From Candidatus Fermentithermobacillaceae bacterium UBA3907 (lineage in GTDB: Bacteria; Bacillota; Sulfobacillia; Fermentithermobacillales; Fermentithermobacillaceae), in NCBI GenBank assembly GCA_002391545.1, contig DGFF01000019.1, positions 1 through 26,629 of the forward strand: 26,629 nucleotides of DNA, written 5' to 3'. Made by a program: the position numbers and the translations under genes. Positions within the stretch are counted from its first letter, which is position 1; each line of letters begins with the position of its first letter. This document shows, one piece after another, positions 16,614 through 24,812 of this stretch. The notes beneath the pieces are model-generated. The model was not told where the DNA came from, searched no databases, and worked only from the letters and a program-made list of their open reading frames with translations.

Positions 16614-17195
16614 TTGGTGCCGCGAGAAAAGAAGCTGAAAGCTCTATACAATCTTACATTAATGGTGGTGCAGAACCCTTTACTAACTTATTTGTTCGGG
16701 TATCTCACCGGACAAGTAGACAGGGTTCATTTTGTAGAGAATCTTGCAGGAGCTGACATCGCAGTAAAAATATCTTTGCGTAGACTCACATTATGGCCTG
16801 CTGATCCTTTCAGCGCCACTGTCAAAGGGGTTTCTATGCCTAACTCATTGGCATTGGTACAAGCCATTTCAGACCAAGAAGATATTCCAATATGTATCTC
16901 GGTGGATTTTGACAATATAAACGAAGCATACTGGTACCAGGAAGTACTATTGCCTGATGTGTCCTACGTGAAAGATGTGGTAGAGGCAGCCAAAGAAGAA
17001 TCTTCCCTATTAAGACAGGAAATGGACAGAGTATTAGATATTTATCGAGAATGCCAAATGCTGTACAACTCTACAACAGGAGATAGACAAAAGGAAATGG
17101 CTTACTATATCAAAGTCGCTGAACAAGAGCTTAAAGCCTTGAGCGACAAGCTGGAGGAAGTAAATAGAAGGATGAGACAGCTAACAGATTATTAA
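16614..17195 (+). CDS. UPF0302/YpiB (ReoY)-like protein with IDEAL-type C-terminus, tentative
   Basis: This 193-residue soluble protein was recognised only by pattern. Residues 25-42 (TYLFGYLTG...DRVHFVE) resemble the YpiB signature around KVHFVE. DQEDIPICISVDFDNINEAYWYQEVL (88-111) resembles its central strand region. LLRQEMDRVLD (132-142) followed by a helical, charged tail resembles the IDEAL motif region. ReoY (YpiB) in Listeria acts with ReoM to promote ClpCP-dependent MurA turnover; an IreB/ReoM gene is elsewhere in this window. The start is TTG 16614, with GGGGTG 8 bases upstream; GTG 16617 is an alternative. It is monocistronic, with its own promoter-like -10 and a strong terminator. 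If the family match fails it is a hypothetical protein. Confidence 0.55.
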   Translation: MVPREKKLKALYNLTLMVVQNPLLTYLFGYLTGQVDRVHFVENLAGADIAVKISLRRLTLWPADPFSATVKGVSMPNSLALVQAISDQEDIPICISVDFDNINEAYWYQEVLLPDVSYVKDVVEAAKEESSLLRQEMDRVLDIYRECQMLYNSTTGDRQKEMAYYIKVAEQELKALSDKLEEVNRRMRQLTDY

Positions 17196-17250
17196 ATGAG
17201 GTGCAAAAGTAAAAACCAGTTTAATTACGTTTGCACCTCATTTTTTTCTT
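17195..17250 (+). terminator. Strong rho-independent terminator after the UPF0302-like gene
   Basis: A perfect 13-base stem pairs AATGAGGTGCAAA (17195-17207) with TTTGCACCTCATT (17230-17242). The loop is 22 bases and a run of seven Ts starts inside the stem end. The minus-strand reading lacks a comparable T-run, so it probably serves mainly the + strand gene, although M42 ends just beside it. Confidence 0.88.
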
Positions 17251-18293
17251 CACTCGTTTAACATGTAAGCTAGAGCTAATCTAGCTGTTGCCAAAATACC
17301 CTCCTTATGGGTTCGCTCGTGGGCATGGGACGCATCTACCCCAGTTCCGATCAACCCTGCCCTAATATTTGCCCCCGCCCTCAAGGCAGCGCTTGCATCC
17401 GAACCGTAGTAGGGGAATATATCTACAACGTAAGGTATATGATTATCCTCGCACAGTTTCTCTAGGTGTTTACGTAATTTCAAGTCATAGGGTCCCGATG
17501 AATCTTTTGCGCAAATAGAGACTGTGTACTCGCTTCCTGAAAGTCCATCCCCTACACACCCCATGTCAACGGCTACCATCTCTCTAACTGTCTCGGGTAT
17601 TCCGTAAGACGCGCCATGGCCAACCTCTTCATAGTTAGTAAAAAGTAGGTGAGTAGTATAAAAAGGTTTTAGGCTGTTTTCTGCCAAATACTTTGCCGCG
17701 CCAAGCAATACAGCGCAAGAAGCCTTATCGTCTAAGTGTCTCGAGTTTATAAATCCGGAACGGGTGACTTCTGCCCGAGGATCAAACGATACGAAATCGC
17801 CTGCTTTGATACCCAAACCTAAAGTATCTTCTCTAGACTTCACTTTTTCATCAAGCCTAACTTCCATGTTGTCTTGGTTTCGTTCAATTTTAGAAGATTC
17901 TGCTCCCCACACATGAGATGCAGCTTTTACGGTCAAAACAGTACCTGTGTATATTTCTCCAGACCTTGCTTCTATGGACACCCTTTCCCCTTCTATGCTG
18001 TGCCAGTCACCGCCTATAAGAGACAGTTTAAGTCTGCCGTTAGATTTTACTTCAAAAACCATGGCTCCTAACGTATCAACGTGAGCTGACAATAACCTTT
18101 CACCTCCAGGATTTTCACCTGGTATAGTTACTAGTAGAGCTCCTTTGTTGTTCACACATCCCTCGTATCCAATGTCTGCAAATTGTTTTTTCAGCCAGTC
18201 AATGGCTTTGTCTGTGTTACCACTCACGCTAGGTATGTTAAGAAGGTCTACAAGTTTTTCAGTAATGTATTCTATATCCGGGACGTAATTCAA
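17250..18293 (-). CDS. M42 family metallo-aminopeptidase
   Basis: This is a cytoplasmic, di-metal aminopeptidase of the M42 (glutamyl aminopeptidase/FrvX) type. Numbered from the upstream ATG at 18302, candidate ligands and catalytic residues are H74 and D76 (SAHVDTLG), D191 (RHLDDKAS), E225/E226 (NYEEVGHG), D246 (AVDMGC) and H328 (SHAHERTH). AAGGAG abuts the ATG at 18302 with no spacing, whereas TTG 18293, three codons later, is 9 bases from it. I therefore prefer TTG (347 residues); the ATG would give 350. It is the last gene of the cobO-M14-M14-M42 cluster, where it could finish degradation of peptides. It faces the UPF0302-like gene across that gene's terminator. Confidence 0.92.
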   Translation of the reverse strand: MNYVPDIEYITEKLVDLLNIPSVSGNTDKAIDWLKKQFADIGYEGCVNNKGALLVTIPGENPGGERLLSAHVDTLGAMVFEVKSNGRLKLSLIGGDWHSIEGERVSIEARSGEIYTGTVLTVKAASHVWGAESSKIERNQDNMEVRLDEKVKSREDTLGLGIKAGDFVSFDPRAEVTRSGFINSRHLDDKASCAVLLGAAKYLAENSLKPFYTTHLLFTNYEEVGHGASYGIPETVREMVAVDMGCVGDGLSGSEYTVSICAKDSSGPYDLKLRKHLEKLCEDNHIPYVVDIFPYYGSDASAALRAGANIRAGLIGTGVDASHAHERTHKEGILATARLALAYMLNE

Positions 18294-18334
18294 AACTGCC
18301 ATCTCCTTTTTGCATATAAATAGGGCTCCTTAGA

Positions 18335-20029
18335 CTAGAGTTCGATGGTTGTTGTCGCAGATCCTGCCCTCCCAGACGTAACTATGATGTTAACCGTGCT
18401 ACCTGGTCGGCCCCTGACCATCCAAGACGCCTTCTTCTTACGATCGTTTCCTGCCAAGTATCCATCGAGATGTCCCAGATCCTGCTCTGCTTTGCCTGAG
18501 ACAATTTCGATGCCACCTTGTCCATTTTCGCGTTGTGCTGGGTTAACAACTGGATCAATCTTCACCTTCACAGGACGCACCGCATTCATTTTCAGCGCAT
18601 TAAAGGTGCCGTGAGTAGGAAGATAGCCTTCATTTGTGACTACCACTTCTATTTTGTGCAAATCTCCTTCCGTACACTCTACGTTTACCTTATCAATTCC
18701 TATTCTAGGAGCTGATTTGGCCATCTCCAGTGCGAATAGCCCATTCTTTCTGCATTCTTCTTCTAGAAGGCTAATTGGAGGGTTCTGCCTACCAAATTTA
18801 GGCTCCCAGCCTCCTATCTCTACTTCCCCAAGTTGAGGATGGTCGAACTTCTGCCAGTTCACAAACAATTGTCCTCCCATGACTTCATCGTTCCAACGCA
18901 AAAGGGCAAGGCCTTCTTCCTCTAACTGTTTGTGAGACATGGAGAGGTATTGATGGGAAGGACGCTTGGGCAGTCCTGCCCGGCCATTCATATCCCATAA
19001 TTCGGTCGCAAACGACAGGATCCCCAAGGTTTCGTAAAACCATTCTAAGGCGCTTCCTACCGATGGTCTCGTTTGGTCTTGTGTGAACCATTCAAATATA
19101 GATTTGCATGGGTAACCAGTGATTTCTTCTCCTATCTGGCCTATGGTGCAGTATACTTGCAAGTCTTTGGGATCCATTGCGCTGTCTCTTTGAGTGCAGA
19201 ATGGACGCAAAATGTATCCGCCAGTTGTATGGTAAGACATGGAAAGCACAATATTGGGGTGTGAGACAAAGAAATCTGCTATTGCCTTCAGCTCAGGCTC
19301 CGAAAAAGGGTAGTCGCCGGAACCTGGTTGACGTGTCTTTACTGCCCAATTGGTTGGGAAGTTTCTGTTGAAGTCTAACCCGTATTTTGGAGGCGCGTCT
19401 TTGACAGGTAAATCCTTATCATATTCTCTAATTAATCCTTCCCGATATACGTTGTAATACGATACACCGTCTAATGGTAGATCGTTGGGCTCACGCCTTA
19501 TCATCAATCTCGGATCTTTGCTTGATATTTTCCACGCGCCGTTTGGATCTCTAACCCTCATAGTGAGTATCTTTCCGTTTCCATCTATATCCTCAGGATA
19601 CAGTCCTGGCTTCTCATCGTAATCTTCAGGCCATTCTCTTAAACTAGACCTAACTGTATGAGGTGTCGAAAGATAGTATTCAGCGCCATCTGCGGCAATC
19701 CTAGGTATGAAGAAAAAAGCTTGTGTGTCCAACAAGTAAGTTATTGCATTATCGTTACCGTAAGAATTGAGCAGATGATCTATTATCCAAAGGACAGTCT
19801 CGCATCCTGCTACTTCTCCTGCGTGGATATTGCCATCTAAATATACACCAGGTTTGTCCTTGGCAGAGCCTGTTTCTTTGTTGGTTACCTCAAGCATCCA
19901 AATGTCTCGCCCCTGAAAAGATTTGCCTACAGTCTCGAGATTGCACAGGTTGGGATGCTCTGAAATGCAGGACTTAAGAAAATCTTCTATTTCTTGATAT
20001 GTGTGATATTTGTCAAATGTAATAGACAT
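18335..20029 (-). CDS. M14 family zinc carboxypeptidase, paralogue 1
   Basis: This 564-residue protein has an M14 carboxypeptidase domain over about residues 1-380. Zinc ligands are H69 and E72 (DGNIHAGE) and H267 (SYHTTGG). NR at 221-222 (DFNRNFPTNW) is the substrate-binding pair and E343 (FATELWD) the catalytic base. The C-terminal 150-200 residues look like beta-sandwich modules (RIGIDKVNVE..., SWMVRGRPGSTVNI). There is no signal peptide, so it is probably cytoplasmic. ATG at 20029 has AAGGGTG 8 bases upstream. It lies 16 bases after a paralogue with the same domain order and the conserved block WKISSKDPRLM(I/T)RREP, indicating a tandem duplication. The two copies have diverged, so they may differ in specificity. 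Confidence 0.92.
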   Translation of the reverse strand: MSITFDKYHTYQEIEDFLKSCISEHPNLCNLETVGKSFQGRDIWMLEVTNKETGSAKDKPGVYLDGNIHAGEVAGCETVLWIIDHLLNSYGNDNAITYLLDTQAFFFIPRIAADGAEYYLSTPHTVRSSLREWPEDYDEKPGLYPEDIDGNGKILTMRVRDPNGAWKISSKDPRLMIRREPNDLPLDGVSYYNVYREGLIREYDKDLPVKDAPPKYGLDFNRNFPTNWAVKTRQPGSGDYPFSEPELKAIADFFVSHPNIVLSMSYHTTGGYILRPFCTQRDSAMDPKDLQVYCTIGQIGEEITGYPCKSIFEWFTQDQTRPSVGSALEWFYETLGILSFATELWDMNGRAGLPKRPSHQYLSMSHKQLEEEGLALLRWNDEVMGGQLFVNWQKFDHPQLGEVEIGGWEPKFGRQNPPISLLEEECRKNGLFALEMAKSAPRIGIDKVNVECTEGDLHKIEVVVTNEGYLPTHGTFNALKMNAVRPVKVKIDPVVNPAQRENGQGGIEIVSGKAEQDLGHLDGYLAGNDRKKKASWMVRGRPGSTVNIIVTSGRAGSATTTIEL

Positions 20030-20045
20030 TGAGCATTCACCCTTC

Positions 20046-21704
20046 CTATGACAAAAGGATCTGCGAGACGCAAACCCCTGCCCTCTTAGATTTAGCAGTT
20101 ATCTCCAGGACCGTCGACTTTGGAGCTTTTATCACCCATTCCAGTTTCTTGCTTCTTTCTGGCCTCGCACCTCTCTGATACCTGCCGAAAGACGACGCTA
20201 GCCCTTCTAGGTGACCGATTTCCTGGGATTGCTTCCCTGTGATGAATTCTATGCTCTCTCCTGATACAACCACCTTTACAGGATCAGCGCGGCCAATTTC
20301 AATACCTTTTTGACATCCGTACGTGGGCTTATACCCCTTGTTTACGACTGTAGCTTTGACTTTATAAAGGTCAGGTCCAATGTTGGTTACATCTACCTTC
20401 TCTACGCTCAATTCTGGGAAACACGCGGCATGATAAAGGGTGAAAAGACAGTTCTTGTGACATTCCCCTTCAAGGAACTGTGGCGGCGGATTGGTCAAGG
20501 TAAACTTGGAATTCCACCCTCCTAGTTCAACGGGACCTAACTGAGGATGTTCAAATTCATACCAATCGACAAACCCTTTCCCTGCTAGTTCCCTATCATT
20601 CCACTTTAAAAGGTTCAGCTGGGCTTCCTCATACGTAGGCGACTCATCGAACAGTTTGTTACCTGCTCGAACAGATGCGTCCCAAAGTTCTGTGGAGAAA
20701 GTCAATATTCCCATATGTTCGTATAACCAATCCATCAAAACCCCCTTGAGCGCCCTGCTTTTGTCTCTAGTGTAATCTTCGTACGTGGAAATATGGGGAT
20801 AACCGGTTAGGTCTGTGCCCTTCTGACCAATGGTTTTGTACATACTTACGTCGAGAGGCGGCATTTTTTCATCGGGTATAGTACAACAAGGCCGTAAAAT
20901 TGCGCCCATCGTAGTATGGTATGCCATGGCTCCAACAATGTTTTTGTGGCTAGTGACGAATTCGGCAATCGCCCTAGTTTCTGGTTCTGAAAGAGGATAC
21001 GGCCCCGCCCCATATTGTTTTACTTCAGGTTCCCAGTTAGCCGGGAAGTTTCGATTAATGTCCAACCCCCATTTGGGAGGCGCGCTTTTTATATCGTCGG
21101 CATCTGAGTTTTCGAGAATCCCTTCAGTGTATACGCAGTAAAATGGCCCTTCTTCATCCCACGGTTCTCTGCGTGTCATGAGTCTAGGATCCTTAGACGA
21201 TATTTTCCATTCTCCGTTAGGATCCTTTATCCTCATCTGAAGAATTAGCCCATTTCGGTCTACATCTTCTGGAACTAGCCCTTCACGTTTGTCTACTTCA
21301 GGATATTCCCTTGTACTTGATCTTAAAGAATACGGAGTATGTAGGAAAATCTCTGCGCCGTCTACTGATACTCTAGGTATGATGTAGAAAGTTGTCTTAT
21401 CCAATAACTTGGTGACCAGTGGATCAGAACCGTATTCGGATAAAAGATACCATATGGTGTAGAGGCAAACTGCAGAGCCCGTTACCTCGCCTGCGTGTAT
21501 ATTTCCATCAATGTACATTGCAGGTTTCTCGTCAGCTGCTCCTGTTCCTGAATTGGTTATTTCCACCACCCAAATGTCTCTACCCTCGTATGATTTACCT
21601 ATAGAGCCTAGGTTTGCCAGGCTCGGATTTTCTGCAACCATTTGTTCCAAAACCTCAGTCAATTCCGCGTAATCCAGATATTTGGAAAAATTAGGTTTAT
21701 TCAA
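20046..21704 (-). CDS. M14 family zinc carboxypeptidase, paralogue 2
   Basis: This 552-residue paralogue of the next gene has H70 and E73 (DGNIHAGE), H263 (AYHTTMG), NR at 218-219 (DINRNFPANW) and E339 (FSTELWD). All catalytic positions are intact. The C-terminal extension after residue about 380 is similar in layout to paralogue 1 (LSVEKVDVTN, KLEWVIKAPKSTVLEI). TTG at 21704 is chosen because AAGGAGG lies 6 bases upstream. There is no signal peptide. It sits 40 bases after cobO and 16 bases before paralogue 1 on the same strand. The exact peptide substrates cannot be inferred. Confidence 0.92.
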   Translation of the reverse strand: MNKPNFSKYLDYAELTEVLEQMVAENPSLANLGSIGKSYEGRDIWVVEITNSGTGAADEKPAMYIDGNIHAGEVTGSAVCLYTIWYLLSEYGSDPLVTKLLDKTTFYIIPRVSVDGAEIFLHTPYSLRSSTREYPEVDKREGLVPEDVDRNGLILQMRIKDPNGEWKISSKDPRLMTRREPWDEEGPFYCVYTEGILENSDADDIKSAPPKWGLDINRNFPANWEPEVKQYGAGPYPLSEPETRAIAEFVTSHKNIVGAMAYHTTMGAILRPCCTIPDEKMPPLDVSMYKTIGQKGTDLTGYPHISTYEDYTRDKSRALKGVLMDWLYEHMGILTFSTELWDASVRAGNKLFDESPTYEEAQLNLLKWNDRELAGKGFVDWYEFEHPQLGPVELGGWNSKFTLTNPPPQFLEGECHKNCLFTLYHAACFPELSVEKVDVTNIGPDLYKVKATVVNKGYKPTYGCQKGIEIGRADPVKVVVSGESIEFITGKQSQEIGHLEGLASSFGRYQRGARPERSKKLEWVIKAPKSTVLEITAKSKRAGVCVSQILLS

Positions 21705-21744
21705 GTTGATCCTCCTTTTCCTTGCTGTACCGCAAATTCGTAGA

Positions 21745-22287
21745 TCAGAATTCTATTCCTTTTCTCGCCTCTATGCCCTGTGAGTAGTGATGTTTTATCT
21801 CTTTAACCTCTGACACCATGTCCGCATAGTCTATAATCCTTTGTGGACAGTACCTACCAGTCAGAACAATGTCTACGTCCGGAGGCCTTGCATCAAGTAG
21901 TTCTATGACTTCTTGCGTCGCAAGTAGGCCACACGCCATAGCTATGCACGCCTCGTCTAACACAACTAATCCGTAGTCACCTGATTGGATTGCCTCGTAA
22001 GCCCGGTCCAAACCCTTTCGTGCTAGTTCCTTATCAATTGGATCGGGATCTGTAAGGTTTACAAACGATTCACGTCCCCATTGCTCGATTTCCAGGTCAG
22101 GCAAAAATCGCTCTGCGGCGATTTTTTCGCCGTACACGTTACCCGGGCCCTTCATGAACTGCAAAAACAATACTTTCCTGCCCCAACCTATCTGCCTAAG
22201 CGCCAAACCTAAAGCTGCTGTTGTTTTCCCTTTCCCGTTTCCTGTATACACCATGACTAGTCCCAAACTACCATCGGACACAATCAT
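21745..22287 (-). CDS. cobO: Cob(I)yrinic acid a,c-diamide / corrinoid adenosyltransferase
   Basis: This 180-residue CobO/CobA/BtuR-family enzyme transfers the adenosyl group from ATP to cob(I)alamin or precursors, giving coenzyme B12. The P-loop TGNGKGKTT (15-23) is at the N-terminus. VLDEACIAM carries the acidic Walker-B-like residues, and LTGRYCPQRIIDYADMVSEV is the conserved C-terminal block. ATG at 22287 has GGAGG only 3 bases upstream; GTG 22281 at 9 bases is an alternative start. It heads a cluster with three peptidases. Their functions are not obviously related, but many amino-acid fermentations use B12-dependent mutases. No cobalamin riboswitch is visible upstream. Confidence 0.92.
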   Translation of the reverse strand: MIVSDGSLGLVMVYTGNGKGKTTAALGLALRQIGWGRKVLFLQFMKGPGNVYGEKIAAERFLPDLEIEQWGRESFVNLTDPDPIDKELARKGLDRAYEAIQSGDYGLVVLDEACIAMACGLLATQEVIELLDARPPDVDIVLTGRYCPQRIIDYADMVSEVKEIKHHYSQGIEARKGIEF

Positions 22288-22319
22288 GCACCTCCATCTG
22301 TTGAAGATTCTCCATCCTC

Positions 22320-22340
22320 ACCCTTATTCCCTCCAAGGGT
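22320..22340 (-). repeat. Small hairpin in the cobO leader enclosing GGAGGG
   Basis: The minus strand reads ACCCTT-GGAGGGAAT-AAGGGT, a 6-base stem whose loop contains a GGAGGG. It lies 33 bases before the cobO start. It has no poly-T, so it is not a terminator. A TTGACC/AATAAA pair (16-base spacer) further upstream could be the cobO promoter, weakly. Confidence 0.3.
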
Positions 22341-22483
22341 ATTTGCTTTTATTGAATTACTTTCACAGCGGTCAATATTTACGACGCGAGCAGGGAATTC
22401 CGGGTTTCTACTAGAAATTGTACTCAAACAGGGTGTAACATAATCATGAAGACGTTGTTAACGTTATTTGGAGGATCAAAGAA

Positions 22484-24802
22484 GTGAGTCCTGCTAAAAC
22501 CCAGTCCGCAAAAAGCAAAGGTAGCGATCGAAAGGCTAGCAAATGGCCTTGGATAGCTCTATGCGTCTTTGGGGTGCTACTTGTGACGGCCCAGGGAATA
22601 TCTACGTCTAAACCAACAGGGCACAATTGGGCCCTTAGCCTTACGATGTGGGTTGCACGAAATACCGCTGCCCTCGCCGGAGATCTAACTATGTTCCTCT
22701 GCTTCCTGGTTGTTCTCACATCTCTTACCAAGATTATAAACACTGGAGATCCTTTTCCCAGACCTATATGGGGCTTATGGGTGCTATTTGTGTTCGGTTG
22801 CGCTTTGTGGCACGACATCAAAATCCCGTGGGAAAACAGTTTTACCATGGCCAGAATGGGGGCAGGTGGCGGCCTGTTGGGTGCGGCAATAGATTGGTTC
22901 TTAAGGGTGTTGTTCGGCAGGGTTGGAGCTATCGTGGCAATACTTTTGGGCGCATGGATAGGATTATCGCTGATCGCCAACAAATCGCCATACACACCCT
23001 TTTCTTTCATATGGATGATTTGTGTTTCCATATGGCAACAAATAGAGGGTTTCTTTGTGAATTTCTTCAGACCACACGGTGTCGAATTGGAAAGTATTGA
23101 ACCTGAGCCGGTTTTGGAATCTGATACTCAGAAGAAAGAACAGCGTTCGTCTGAGCGGAAACGTGCCAAAAAAGAGCCAGGGGTCAGTAAAGAACCATCA
23201 TATGCAAACACAGTGGCCGAAATTCGTGAACAGTTGCAAAGAGCAGATCAGGGTGGAAAAGAGAAACAGGAAGACGCTGCATTCCAGGTGCCAGTGGAAC
23301 AATTGTCCCTTGGTGACGAGGCATTTTATGAGTTTCCGCCTGTCACTATCCTTGAAAAAAGGGATGCCACCAGAACCATTACGCCTAAACAAGTTGATGA
23401 AACAGCCAAGAGGATCGAAAAAACCCTGCTTTCTTTTGGGGTGGCGGCGAAAGTTGTAAACGTGACGCAAGGTCCTACAGTAACTAGATTCGAAGTGCAG
23501 CCGGGGCCCGGCGTCAAAGTATCAAATATAGTCAATTTATCTCAAGATTTGGCATTGGCTTTAGCAGCACAGGATATACGTATAGAAGCTCCCATTCCTG
23601 GCAAATCGGCTATAGGGATTGAGGTTCCCAACAAGAGCGTTTCGATAGTACCTTTAAGAGAGATAATTGAGACAAGGGAGTTTAGGGATAGCCGTTCCCC
23701 GCTTACAATTGCCTTAGGCAAAGACATCTCAGGACGCCCCGTAATAACTAGCCTTGAAAAATGTGTGCATCTGCTTATAGCAGGCGCTACAGGTTCTGGT
23801 AAGAGCGTTTGCATCAACTCAATTATCGCCAGCATATTGTTTAAGGCCCGTCCTGACCAAGTTAAGTTGTTGTTAATCGATCCCAAAAGGGTAGAACTGT
23901 CTGCCTGGTCTCATATACCCCATCTAATTTCACCAGTAGTAACAGACCCTAAGAAAGCAGCAGCTGCTCTTAGGTGGGCGGTAAAGGAGATGGAGTCCAG
24001 GTACGAGAGATTCACTAAAGTAGGCACCAGGGATATTGATAGGTATAACGAAATATCTAAAGTCCCAGGCCAAGTTAAACCTGCGCTGCCTTACATTGTG
24101 ATTATAATCGATGAGCTTTCGGATCTTATGATAGCGGCACCTGCTGAAGTAGAAGATGCCATATTCAGGCTTGCCCAGATGGCAAGAGCGTCAGGTATTT
24201 ACCTAGTAGTGGCTACTCAGAGACCATCTGTAGACGTTATTACAGGCACTATAAAGGTAAACATACCTTCTAGGATCGCGTTCGCAGTTGCATCTCAGGT
24301 TGATTCTAGAACTATTCTGGATATAGGAGGCGCCGAAAAACTTTTAGGTAGAGGCGATATGTTGTTTTTCCCAGTTGGCGCCACGAAACCCATACGAGCC
24401 CAGGGTGCCTATATTTCAGAATCAGAAATAGATAAGCTGGTGGCTTTTGCTTCAAGTCAGGCAGAACCACAATTTGCTGCCGGCGTTCTGTCAATGCCGG
24501 AATCCTCAAAAGTAGAGATTGAGATGCAAGAAGATCCCCTTTTTCCTCAAGCGGTCCGAATAGTGGTCGAAGCCAAACAGGCGTCAGTATCTTTGCTCCA
24601 AAGAAGACTGCCTATTGGATACTCGAGAGCTGCCCGGCTAATCGACGCCATGGAACTGAAAGGGTTTATAGGTCCTTACGAAGGATCCAAGCCACGGGAG
24701 GTTAAATTATCCATGAGCGAGTATTTGCGCTTATTTGAGGATCACAACCATGGCAACTATGGCGAGAGTTCAAATGAATCTACAGAGGCAACTGAATCAT
24801 AA
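22484..24802 (+). CDS. ftsK: DNA translocase FtsK/SpoIIIE family
   Basis: This 772-residue translocase pumps chromosomal DNA through the septum. The N-terminal region (about 15-185) has four hydrophobic membrane segments (e.g. WIALCVFGVLLV, LWVLFVFGCALW). A charged, poorly conserved linker (about 205-265) follows. The motor has Walker A GATGSGKS (434-441), LLLIDPKRVELSAW and Walker B IIIDELSDLM (D543/E544). The C-terminal gamma winged helix (about 685-755, SVSLLQRRLPIGYSRAARLIDAMELKGFIG) reads polar DNA motifs. GTG at 22484 has GGAGG 9 bases upstream. A weak TTGTAC/CATAAT promoter (22418-22444, 15-base spacer) may drive it. It converges with the subtilase-like gene with 10 bases between. Confidence 0.96.
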   Translation: MSPAKTQSAKSKGSDRKASKWPWIALCVFGVLLVTAQGISTSKPTGHNWALSLTMWVARNTAALAGDLTMFLCFLVVLTSLTKIINTGDPFPRPIWGLWVLFVFGCALWHDIKIPWENSFTMARMGAGGGLLGAAIDWFLRVLFGRVGAIVAILLGAWIGLSLIANKSPYTPFSFIWMICVSIWQQIEGFFVNFFRPHGVELESIEPEPVLESDTQKKEQRSSERKRAKKEPGVSKEPSYANTVAEIREQLQRADQGGKEKQEDAAFQVPVEQLSLGDEAFYEFPPVTILEKRDATRTITPKQVDETAKRIEKTLLSFGVAAKVVNVTQGPTVTRFEVQPGPGVKVSNIVNLSQDLALALAAQDIRIEAPIPGKSAIGIEVPNKSVSIVPLREIIETREFRDSRSPLTIALGKDISGRPVITSLEKCVHLLIAGATGSGKSVCINSIIASILFKARPDQVKLLLIDPKRVELSAWSHIPHLISPVVTDPKKAAAALRWAVKEMESRYERFTKVGTRDIDRYNEISKVPGQVKPALPYIVIIIDELSDLMIAAPAEVEDAIFRLAQMARASGIYLVVATQRPSVDVITGTIKVNIPSRIAFAVASQVDSRTILDIGGAEKLLGRGDMLFFPVGATKPIRAQGAYISESEIDKLVAFASSQAEPQFAAGVLSMPESSKVEIEMQEDPLFPQAVRIVVEAKQASVSLLQRRLPIGYSRAARLIDAMELKGFIGPYEGSKPREVKLSMSEYLRLFEDHNHGNYGESSNESTEATES

Positions 24803-24812
24803 ACAAGTGCTA

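Noticed and set aside
22261..22310. Short upstream frame (MENLQQMEVHDCVRW) overlapping the cobO start
   Set aside because: The only upstream site has no usable spacing and nothing else supports translation; likely chance.
22288..22483. Cobalamin riboswitch upstream of cobO
   Set aside because: No B12-box-like sequence or extended structure is visible in the 196-base region; only a 6-base hairpin and weak promoter-like boxes.
22444..23031. 195-residue open frame antisense to the ftsK N-terminus
   Set aside because: Low-complexity mirror of the membrane-segment coding region; ftsK on the + strand is certain.
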